64,000 bases of DNA, taken from the NCBI GenBank assembly GCA_045616445.1, contig JAZLGR010000021.1, positions 1 to 64,000 of the forward strand, written 5' to 3'. The position numbers and the translations under genes are program-made. The notes under the pieces were generated by a model that was not told the origin of the DNA, made no database searches, and saw only the letters and a list, made by a program, of their open reading frames with translations. Origin of the DNA: Fimousia sp045616445 (GTDB lineage Bacteria > Bacillota > Clostridia > Lachnospirales > Lachnospiraceae). This document shows, in pieces, positions 42,367 through 50,108 of the stretch (positions are counted from its first letter, which is position 1; every line of letters begins with the position of its first letter).

Positions 42367-44481
42367 ATGCTTAAAAAACAAAAATTATCCAAACGACAAA
42401 AGACAATCGTTCAGATGCTTGCACGTTTTACATCAAGCAATCCAGTGACGGTACAGGTAATCTCAGAAAAATTGAACTTAAGCTCCAGAACCATTCTTCG
42501 CGATCTTCCTACAATTGAGAAATGGATGATGGAGAATGACTTCCATCTGATCAAGAAACCGAGAGTCGGTATTTACCTTGATGAGAGTCAGGAACAGAGG
42601 GATCTGATCTTAGAACTCATTGAAGCAGATAAGACCAAGGAATCGAATCTGGCCAAGGAAGAACGATTATATTTGTTGAAGAAAGAGATTTTAGGCAGTG
42701 AAGAACCACTGAAGTATTTTTACTTCACATCCAAGTTCGGTGTTTCGGAAGGAACGCTTTCAACCGATTTAGATGAAGTGGAAGCCTGGTTTGAGAATTA
42801 TGGCCTCACCCTGATTAGGAGAAAGGGGCTGGGGGTGCTCTGGGCAGGAACAGAGACTGATTTCAGACAGGCAGTCGTATCACTCATTCTGCATGAGGCA
42901 GTTGGTGAGGACATACAGGTGAATTATCAGAATGCACAGATTCGGGCTTATGAGGGCACTGTCATAGAGGCAACCGTTCAGGAAGGACTCAGGGAAGTGG
43001 TTACTGAGATGCTGACAAGAGTAGAGCAGTCTCAGGGAATCCGCTATACGGATAATGCAGCACTCAGGCTGACGATCATGCTTTTAGTAACAATTCAGCG
43101 TATTCGTACCTCTCATTCCATAACCGATCTCCAGACATCCGATGATGCTCTTATGAAATATGAAGAATATCAGAGTGCAGCATGGATGGCCAGTGTAATT
43201 GAAGCCGATCTTGGCATTGCGGTCTCCGCAGAAGAGATTGCTTTTATTACCACACAGCTGTTAAGTGCGAAGGTTTGGCAGCCAAAGGCTATGGATAAGT
43301 ATGATTCCGAGAATATCAAAAACCGTCAGCTCATTATTCATATGGTTCTTAAGATGGAAGAACTGATGGATATGAACTTTTTAGATGACAGAATGCTCAT
43401 TGACGGGCTTTGTAATCATATCGGACCTGCGATCAGCAGAATTAAGATGCATGTACCAATCGAGAATCCGACGGTGGACATGCTCAAAGAAAAATATTTA
43501 GATGTTTTTGATGCGGCGAAAGACGCATCTGAAATAATTAAAGCGGAAACCGGCATTGAAGAGATCAGCGATGAGGAACTTGCTTTTATTGTACTTCACT
43601 TTTGTGCATCTGCAGAAAAGCAGCGAACTCAGCGCGAAAAAATCTCAGTAATTGTTGCTTGCCCGAATGGGATTGGAACATCCCATATGCTGGCTGCACA
43701 TTTACAGAAAGCCTTTCCTGAGGTTGTAGTCAAGAAGGTTATTGCAGCTTCAACAATTGATCCGATGATTCTGATCGATAATGCGATTGACCTGATTGTA
43801 TCAACTGTCAAACTTGATGTGGATTTTCCGAATGTCAGTGTGAATCCGGTACTTCTCCAGAATGACCGTATGGTGATTCGTAATGAAATCAAGAATATCC
43901 GCCGTAAAGAGCGACGTACGGAAGCCAAGACCGAACGTTTTGCGAAGGGCAGAATTCGAAGAAAGGAACTGGAGTATCTGGTTTTACTGGGAGAAGAGAT
44001 TCTGCAGGTGTTTGAGAACATCAAGCTTTCTAACGTAAGTGAAGTGGAGGACAAGTCATCACTGATTCGCTTGGCCAGCGAATTATTTGCCCGAAATGAT
44101 GCTTATGCAGAAACCATTGAACAAAATCTCTGGGAACGAGAGAATACCGCGGGAACATATATCTCTACCTTTAAAATGCTGTTCCTGCATTGTGTGACAA
44201 AGGGCATCAGACATTGCCGTTTTGGTTATGTCGCATTAAAGAAGCCTTTTGAATCCGAAGAAGGTATGATTCGTGGAGCAATTGTTCTTCTGGTACCGGA
44301 AGACCGGTATCAACAGGATGTTTACAAAGAGGTTATGAGCGAGGTTAGCGGTTCAATTGCTGAGAATGATAAGATTATTGATTATCTCATCAGTGGACAG
44401 CGCAACGCTGTAGCTTTCGAGCTGGAAAAAGCTTTAGGTAACTATTATCAACGTATTATGAAAGAATATGGAGAAAATTAA
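42367..44481 (+). CDS. mtlR: MtlR-type PRD-containing transcriptional activator
   Basis: 704 aa. In order: an HTH-11 and a Mga-type HTH (residues 1-~150); two PTS-regulation domains (~180-400); a gatB-like EIIB domain with Cys432 in VIVACPNGIGTS; and a mannitol EIIA-like domain with a candidate His608 (FLHCVTKG). The family is switched by PTS phosphorylation and activates mannitol genes. It is the first gene of the mtl operon, 3 nt before mtlA. It is the best candidate to bind the TGACA array. Confidence 0.9.
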   Translation: MLKKQKLSKRQKTIVQMLARFTSSNPVTVQVISEKLNLSSRTILRDLPTIEKWMMENDFHLIKKPRVGIYLDESQEQRDLILELIEADKTKESNLAKEERLYLLKKEILGSEEPLKYFYFTSKFGVSEGTLSTDLDEVEAWFENYGLTLIRRKGLGVLWAGTETDFRQAVVSLILHEAVGEDIQVNYQNAQIRAYEGTVIEATVQEGLREVVTEMLTRVEQSQGIRYTDNAALRLTIMLLVTIQRIRTSHSITDLQTSDDALMKYEEYQSAAWMASVIEADLGIAVSAEEIAFITTQLLSAKVWQPKAMDKYDSENIKNRQLIIHMVLKMEELMDMNFLDDRMLIDGLCNHIGPAISRIKMHVPIENPTVDMLKEKYLDVFDAAKDASEIIKAETGIEEISDEELAFIVLHFCASAEKQRTQREKISVIVACPNGIGTSHMLAAHLQKAFPEVVVKKVIAASTIDPMILIDNAIDLIVSTVKLDVDFPNVSVNPVLLQNDRMVIRNEIKNIRRKERRTEAKTERFAKGRIRRKELEYLVLLGEEILQVFENIKLSNVSEVEDKSSLIRLASELFARNDAYAETIEQNLWERENTAGTYISTFKMLFLHCVTKGIRHCRFGYVALKKPFESEEGMIRGAIVLLVPEDRYQQDVYKEVMSEVSGSIAENDKIIDYLISGQRNAVAFELEKALGNYYQRIMKEYGEN

Positions 44482-44484
44482 AAA

Positions 44485-46353
44485 ATGAAAAACACAGTTC
44501 AGAAATTTGGTAAATTCTTATCCGCAATGGTAATGCCAAACATCGGTGCATTTATCGCATGGGGATTTATCACAGCATTATTTATTGCTTCTGGTTGGCT
44601 TCCTAACGAAAAATTATCTGGTTTAGTAAGTCCAATGTTAAACAACCTTTTACCTATCTTAGTTGCTTACACAGGTGGTAAACTTGTAGGTGGCGACCGT
44701 GGTGGTGTAATCGGTGCTATCGCAGTTATGGGTGTTATCGTAGGTGCTCCTGACTACCCAATGTTAATGGGCGCTATGTTAATGGGTCCTGTAGCTGGTT
44801 TTGTTATCAAAACTTTCGATAAAGCTATGGAAGGCAACATGCCAGCTGGTTTCGAAATGTTAATCAACAACTTCTCCGTTGGTATCTTAGGTATGATCCT
44901 TGCTATCATCGGATGTTACTTAATTGGACCTTTAATGGCTACAATCTTAGTAATCTTAACAGCTGGTGTTGACGTACTCGTTAGCCACAGCTTACTTCCT
45001 TTAGCAGCTATCTTCATCGAACCTGCTAAAGTATTATTCTTAAACAACGCAATCAACCATGGTATCTTTACACCAATCGCTACACAGCAGGTAGCTGAAG
45101 CTGGTAAATCTATCATGTTCATGCTTGAAGCTAACCCAGGTCCAGGTCTTGGTGTATTATTAGCTTACTGGGCATTCTCTCCAGACAAAGCTACAAAAGA
45201 CTCTGCTCCAGGTGCAGTTATCATCCACTTCTTCGGTGGTATCCATGAAATTTACTTCCCATACGTATTAATGAACCCACAGGTTATCATCGCTCCTATC
45301 ATTGGTAACATCTGTGCAATCACATTCTTCTCTATGATGCATGCAGGTTTAGTTGGTCCTACATCTCCAGGTTCCATCATTTCCTTCTTAGCTATGTCTC
45401 CAAAGGGAAGCGGTATCATTATTACAATCGCTGGTGTAGCAATCGCTACAGTAGTATCCTTCTTAATCGCATCTCCAATCATCAAGATGTCCGGTTCTAA
45501 GAGCTTAGAAGAAGCTCAGGCAGCTAACGCAGCAGCTAAAGCAGCTTCTAAAGGTCAGGCAGCTCCAGTAGCATCTGCAGGCCCTAAAGCAGCAGCTGAC
45601 ATCAAGAAAATCGTATTCGCATGCGACGCTGGTATGGGATCTTCCGCAATGGGAGCTACAAAATTCCGTAACAGAATTAAAGCTGAACGTCCAGACGTTA
45701 CAGTAATCAATACATCCGTTGATAATATTCCTGCAGACTGTGATGTAGCAGTAGTACAGCAGATCTTAGTTGACCGTGCTGTTAAATCCGCTCCACAGGC
45801 TCAGATGGTAACAATCGGTAACTTCTTAGCAGACCCTGCATTAGATGCACTCTATACACAGGTTACTGATATGTCTACACCCTCAGTAGAAGCTGCTCCA
45901 GTAGAAGAAGCTGTAGAAGCAGCACCTGCTAATAACAGCATCTTAGTTGAAGAAGGCGTTAAAATTGGTCTTCCTTCCGTATCTACAGAAGAAGCTATCA
46001 CAGCTGCTGGTAAATTATTAAATGAATTAGGATATGTTGACGAAGAATATATCCCAGCTATGATCGAACGTAACAAGATCGCTTCCGTATACATGGGTCT
46101 TGGCCTTGCAATCCCTCACGGAACAGCTGACGCTAAAAACAAAGTTAAGAAGAGCGGTATCGTTGTACTTCAGTACCCAGAAGGTGTTGAATTCGACGGT
46201 GAAAAAGCTGAATTAATCATCGGTATTGCTGGTGTAGGTGATGAACACTTAGCAATCCTTGGTAAGATTACAGAATCTATCAGTGATCCTGAATTATTAG
46301 AAAAATTAAAGACAACAGATGACGTTGACTTTATCTTAAAAACTTTCAAATAA
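44485..46353 (+). CDS. mtlA: Mannitol-specific PTS enzyme IICBA
   Basis: 622 aa with all three domains in one chain. EIIC membrane transporter is residues 1-~335 (GGIHEIYFPYVLMNP). EIIB has Cys380 in VFACDAGMGSS. EIIA has the phospho-His545 in LAIPHGTAD. Ala/Pro-rich linkers join the domains. It imports mannitol and phosphorylates it to mannitol 1-phosphate. Codon use is strongly biased (GCT, GGT, TTA), implying high expression when induced. Confidence 0.96.
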   Translation: MKNTVQKFGKFLSAMVMPNIGAFIAWGFITALFIASGWLPNEKLSGLVSPMLNNLLPILVAYTGGKLVGGDRGGVIGAIAVMGVIVGAPDYPMLMGAMLMGPVAGFVIKTFDKAMEGNMPAGFEMLINNFSVGILGMILAIIGCYLIGPLMATILVILTAGVDVLVSHSLLPLAAIFIEPAKVLFLNNAINHGIFTPIATQQVAEAGKSIMFMLEANPGPGLGVLLAYWAFSPDKATKDSAPGAVIIHFFGGIHEIYFPYVLMNPQVIIAPIIGNICAITFFSMMHAGLVGPTSPGSIISFLAMSPKGSGIIITIAGVAIATVVSFLIASPIIKMSGSKSLEEAQAANAAAKAASKGQAAPVASAGPKAAADIKKIVFACDAGMGSSAMGATKFRNRIKAERPDVTVINTSVDNIPADCDVAVVQQILVDRAVKSAPQAQMVTIGNFLADPALDALYTQVTDMSTPSVEAAPVEEAVEAAPANNSILVEEGVKIGLPSVSTEEAITAAGKLLNELGYVDEEYIPAMIERNKIASVYMGLGLAIPHGTADAKNKVKKSGIVVLQYPEGVEFDGEKAELIIGIAGVGDEHLAILGKITESISDPELLEKLKTTDDVDFILKTFK

Positions 46354-46387
46354 TATTTGAATCACATATAAAGGAATGTAATATAAC

Positions 46388-46417
46388 TTATCCCGGCTGA
46401 GTAATCGGCCGGGATAA
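46388..46417 (+). promoter_or_regulatory. Intercistronic hairpin between mtlA and mtlD
   Basis: TTATCCCGGC (46388-46397) pairs with GCCGGGATAA (46408-46417). There is no T-run, so it probably stabilises or processes the message instead of ending it. Confidence 0.6.
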
Positions 46418-46454
46418 TCCTAACTAATATAGTAATTAAATAAGGAGTAATGAT

Positions 46455-47579
46455 ATGAAAAAAGCAATTCAGATCGGTGCCGGCAATATCGGCCGTGGTT
46501 TCATCGGTGGCTTATTACATGATGCTGGTTATCATGTAGTATACGCTGACGTTAACGCTGCTGTAATTGATCAGATCAACAAAGATGGAAAATACACAAT
46601 CAAAGTAATGGACGTTGATATCTCCGAACAGGTAATCGACAACATCAGCGGTATTAGCTCTGCTGGTCCAGAAATGGTTGACGCAGTTGTAGATGCTGAA
46701 TTCATCACAACAGCTGTAGGTCTTCGTATTCTTCCTATCGTTGCAAAACCAATCGCTGCTGGTATCGAAAAACGTGCTGCAGCTGGTAAAAACGAATACT
46801 TAAACATCGTTGCATGTGAAAATGCTATTCGTGGTACATCTCAGTTAAAAGCTGCTGTATATGATATTCTTTCTGATGAAGGAAAAGCTTACGCTGATGA
46901 ATATGTTGGTTTCGCAGATTGTTCCGTTGACCGTATTGTTCCACCAGTAAAATGTGAAAATCCAATCGACGTTGTAGTAGAAGCTTACTATGAATGGAAC
47001 GTTGAAGAAGCTGCATTAAAGGGACCTATTCCTGCAATCCCTGGAATGAACTTAGCTGGTAACTTAGAAGCTTATATCGAAAGAAAATTATTTACTCTTA
47101 ACACAGGTCATTGTATTACAGCTTACCTTGGAACTCTTAAAGGACTTCCAACAATCGATAAAGCAATTGCTGACCCAGAAGTATTTGAAATCGTTAAAGC
47201 TGCAATGACAGAATCCGGTATGGGTCTTGTTCAGAAACATGGTTTAGACAAAGATGCACACCTTAAGTACATCGACAAAATCATCAAACGTTTCAACAAC
47301 CCATATCTTGAAGATGATGTAATGCGTGTAGGTAGAGATCCTTTACGTAAGTTAAGCGAAACAGACCGTCTGTCCGCTCCAACACGTACAGCTGCTGGAT
47401 TCGGTCTTCCAGTAGACCACTTATTGGTTGGTATCGCTGCTGCACTTCATTATAATGACGCTGATCTTCAGGCTAAAATTGAAGAACTTGGAATCAGAGG
47501 TTTCTTAAAAGAACATTCCAAGATTACAGATGAATCCATTCTGGATGCAATCGAAGAAAATTACTCAAAACTTGCATAG
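46455..47579 (+). CDS. mtlD: Mannitol-1-phosphate 5-dehydrogenase
   Basis: 374 aa. The NAD-binding loop IGAGNIGRGFIGGLLHDAGY opens the protein. The polyol-dehydrogenase lysine region is RKLFTLNTGHCITAYLG. It oxidises mannitol 1-phosphate to fructose 6-phosphate. It is the last gene of mtlR-mtlA-mtlD, with GGAG upstream and the terminator at 47611 downstream. Confidence 0.96.
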   Translation: MKKAIQIGAGNIGRGFIGGLLHDAGYHVVYADVNAAVIDQINKDGKYTIKVMDVDISEQVIDNISGISSAGPEMVDAVVDAEFITTAVGLRILPIVAKPIAAGIEKRAAAGKNEYLNIVACENAIRGTSQLKAAVYDILSDEGKAYADEYVGFADCSVDRIVPPVKCENPIDVVVEAYYEWNVEEAALKGPIPAIPGMNLAGNLEAYIERKLFTLNTGHCITAYLGTLKGLPTIDKAIADPEVFEIVKAAMTESGMGLVQKHGLDKDAHLKYIDKIIKRFNNPYLEDDVMRVGRDPLRKLSETDRLSAPTRTAAGFGLPVDHLLVGIAAALHYNDADLQAKIEELGIRGFLKEHSKITDESILDAIEENYSKLA

Positions 47580-47610
47580 TTATTGTCCTTAAGGCTATGT
47601 CAGACGAAAA

Positions 47611-47636
47611 AGCACCACGGTCCATGGTGCTTTTTT
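47611..47636 (+). terminator. mtl operon terminator
   Basis: AGCACCA (47611-47617) pairs with TGGTGCT (47625-47631), then TTTTTT. Confidence 0.85.
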
Positions 47637-47678
47637 GTTGTTCAAAAATATTAATATAGTAATTATTACTATTTATGC

Positions 47679-47728
47679 TTGACAAATTTGATAATTATCC
47701 CTATAATAACAGTAACGGTTATCGTTAT
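47679..47728 (+). promoter_or_regulatory. perR promoter with Fur/PerR-like box
   Basis: TTGACA (47679-47684), 17 nt, TATAAT (47702-47707). An inverted repeat, ATAACAGTAAC-G-GTTATCGTTAT (47706-47728), with 9 of 11 pairs matching, overlaps the -10 and start site. This indicates autorepression by the Fur-family product. Confidence 0.8.
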
Positions 47729-47752
47729 TGCAAAAAACATAGGGGAAAACAT

Positions 47753-48169
47753 ATGAGACAGGGAATGAAGAGGAGCAGACAGAGGGATGCGATTCTAAGT
47801 TATCTGATGTCTACCACCGAACATCCAACTGCCGATATGGTTTATGAACAGATTCGCAGGGAGATTCCTAATATCAGCCTTGGAACTGTTTATCGAAACT
47901 TGAATCAGCTGTCTGAATATGGCATGATCCAGAAGTTAATTCTGGATGGCAAGACAGAACGATTCGATGGCAATGTGAAGGAACATTACCATGTTGTCTG
48001 TGAGAAGTGTGGAAGAGTCATGGATTTAGATATGCAGCCACTTAGTCACATTGATGTATTGGCAGGCAGTGCCTATGGGGGAATGATTACCGGTCATCTG
48101 GTAGCATTCACCGGAATCTGCAAAGATTGTTTAGAAAACAACGATAAAGAAGTAAATAATATCAATTAA
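47753..48169 (+). CDS. Fur-family repressor, PerR-like
   Basis: 138 aa from ATG 47753 (AGGGG upstream); an earlier ATG at 47675 lies in the promoter. A winged helix comes first, followed by HVVCEKCGRVMDLD and GICKDC, which supply the structural zinc. The regulatory metal ligands resemble those of peroxide sensor PerR. The next gene, 20 nt on, is a reverse rubrerythrin, a known PerR target in Clostridium. This supports a peroxide-sensing role over iron or zinc. Confidence 0.87.
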   Translation: MRQGMKRSRQRDAILSYLMSTTEHPTADMVYEQIRREIPNISLGTVYRNLNQLSEYGMIQKLILDGKTERFDGNVKEHYHVVCEKCGRVMDLDMQPLSHIDVLAGSAYGGMITGHLVAFTGICKDCLENNDKEVNNIN

Positions 48170-48189
48170 AATAAAAGGAGAACACAACT

Positions 48190-48780
48190 ATGAAAAAATA
48201 TGTATGTACAGTATGCGGTTATATTTACGAAGGTGAATCTTTACCAGAAGATTACAGATGTCCAGTATGTAAAGTACCAGCAAGCAAATTCGAAGAAATC
48301 AAAGGCGAAATCGAACTCGCAGCAACACATGAATATGGTATCTATGGTTTAACAGTTAAGAACAACGATGATATCCCTGAAGAAGATAAGAAGTACATCT
48401 TCGAACAGTTAATGGCTAACTTCCAGGGTGAATGTTCTGAAGTAGGTATGTACCTTTGCATGGCTCGTATCGCTCACCGTGAAGGATATCCAGAAATCGG
48501 TTTATATTGGGAAAAGGCTGCTTTCGAAGAAGCTGAACATGCTGCAAAATTCGCTGAATTATTAGGTGAAGATCTTGAACCAAACATGAAAGCTACTACA
48601 AAAGACAACCTCAAATGGAGAGTTGACTGCGAATACGGCGCAACAAAAGGTAAAACAGACCTTGCTATGTGTGCTAAGAAATACGGCTTAGACGCTATCC
48701 ACGACACAGTTCATGAAATGGCTAGAGACGAAGCTAGACATGGTAAAGCTTTAGAAGGTATGTTAAAGAGATATTTCTAA
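48190..48780 (+). CDS. Reverse rubrerythrin
   Basis: 196 aa with domain order reversed from classical rubrerythrin. A rubredoxin domain comes first (CTVCGYIYEG and CPVCKVPAS, residues 1-~38). It is followed by a ferritin-like di-iron domain with EXXH-type ligands (GECSEVGMYLCMARIAHREG, EEAEHAAKFAELLGE, EMARDEARHGKAL). It reduces hydrogen peroxide (and possibly oxygen) with NADH through a reductase. Codon bias indicates high expression. It sits in an operon with the PerR-like gene. Confidence 0.94.
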   Translation: MKKYVCTVCGYIYEGESLPEDYRCPVCKVPASKFEEIKGEIELAATHEYGIYGLTVKNNDDIPEEDKKYIFEQLMANFQGECSEVGMYLCMARIAHREGYPEIGLYWEKAAFEEAEHAAKFAELLGEDLEPNMKATTKDNLKWRVDCEYGATKGKTDLAMCAKKYGLDAIHDTVHEMARDEARHGKALEGMLKRYF

Positions 48781-48821
48781 TTAGCAATCTCTAATCTAAA
48801 ATAAATAAAACCTAATGAAAG

Positions 48822-48850
48822 AGGATCATCCGAGAGGATGGTCCTTTTTA
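48822..48850 (+). terminator. Terminator of the perR-rubrerythrin unit
   Basis: AGGATCATCC (48822-48831) pairs with GGATGGTCCT (48836-48845), then TTTTT. Confidence 0.88.
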
Positions 48851-48974
48851 TATTATAAAACGTCTTTAACAGGTAGGATTCTGGTCTCAAACACCACTCA
48901 TGAATTGACAAAAAGTAGTATAAATTATAAAATTAATGTATATGTGAAAGTGCGTGTAATGGAGGTATCAGAAG

Positions 48975-50108
48975 GTGCGTTCCTTAATAATTAAAACAGT
49001 AATACAACTCATGAAGATTGTGATGAATCTTATATATCTTCCTATGAAATTACGAACGGAGACGGAAGATAAGATTGTATACTTATCCAGGCAGAGCAAT
49101 GAGAAATCACTGGACATGCGCATGCTTGAAGAAGAAATTGCCAGAGAATATCCACAATTTAAACAGGTATTCCGCCTCAAGATGATTGAGAAGAATCCGG
49201 TTTCCCTTGTGAAGTACATTTTCTGGATCTATGGAGATATGAAAGAGCTGGCAGGAGCGAAGATTGCAGTTCTTGACACATATTCCATTCCGGTGTCCTG
49301 TTTGAAACATAAGAAGGATCTGAAGGTTGTTCAGATCTGGCATGCTCTCGGAGCAGTGAAGAAATTTGGATGGCAGTCTGCAGGCAAAGAAGGCGGACGT
49401 TCCATGGAAATCAGCAAGGCTATGAATATGCATAAGGGTTATGACTGTATCGTGTCCCCATCCTATGCGACTGCAAAGTTTTATAGCCAGGCTTTTCGTG
49501 CGCCTATGACCGCAATTCACCAGGGAACACTCCCTCATGTGGATATGATTTTAGATGGAACCAATAAAAAAGAAGCATTCTTAGAGGCCAATCCAGAGAT
49601 GAGAGGCAAGCAGATTGTACTCTATCTGCCAACCTTCAGAGATGGGGAAGCTGAGATCGTAACAGGTCTTCACGATGCATTCGAAAAGGAAGACCAGTAC
49701 GCGCTGGTGATTTCCCTCCATCCGTTAAGCCATGTGGAACGATATGAGGGAAGCACAGCCAAGGGCGATTTTACAAGCTTTGAACTGATGAAGATTGCAG
49801 ATATTATTATTACTGATTATTCTGCATGTACCTTCGAGGCGTCTCTGCTAATGAAACCGCTGTATTTCTACATTCCGGATTATGTGGAATATAAGAAGAC
49901 CAGAGGGCTTAACATTGACCTTAACAAAGAGATGAAACAATATTCTTATTTCGATGCGGACGAATTAAAGTTCCAGATTAAGAATTGTGATTATAATTTT
50001 GATATTTTAGAAGATTTTCAGAAGAAATATGTCCAGAATCCAGGGCAGTGTACAAAACGACTGGCAAGACTGATCTGTGAAAAGTATGGAGGAGAAGATG
50101 CAGATTAA
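48975..50108 (+). CDS. CDP-glycerol glycerophosphotransferase family protein
   Basis: 377 aa beginning with a GTG at 48975; GGAGG stands 9 nt upstream. The TagB/TagF-like catalytic core shows QIWHALGAVKKFGW, SPSYATAKFY, YLPTFRDGEAE and ITDYSACTFEASLL. An N-terminal amphipathic/hydrophobic stretch suits membrane association. It adds glycerol phosphate to a lipid-linked acceptor, perhaps the priming step. The following double-domain gene overlaps its stop by 11 nt, and tagD follows. Confidence 0.9.
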   Translation: MRSLIIKTVIQLMKIVMNLIYLPMKLRTETEDKIVYLSRQSNEKSLDMRMLEEEIAREYPQFKQVFRLKMIEKNPVSLVKYIFWIYGDMKELAGAKIAVLDTYSIPVSCLKHKKDLKVVQIWHALGAVKKFGWQSAGKEGGRSMEISKAMNMHKGYDCIVSPSYATAKFYSQAFRAPMTAIHQGTLPHVDMILDGTNKKEAFLEANPEMRGKQIVLYLPTFRDGEAEIVTGLHDAFEKEDQYALVISLHPLSHVERYEGSTAKGDFTSFELMKIADIIITDYSACTFEASLLMKPLYFYIPDYVEYKKTRGLNIDLNKEMKQYSYFDADELKFQIKNCDYNFDILEDFQKKYVQNPGQCTKRLARLICEKYGGEDAD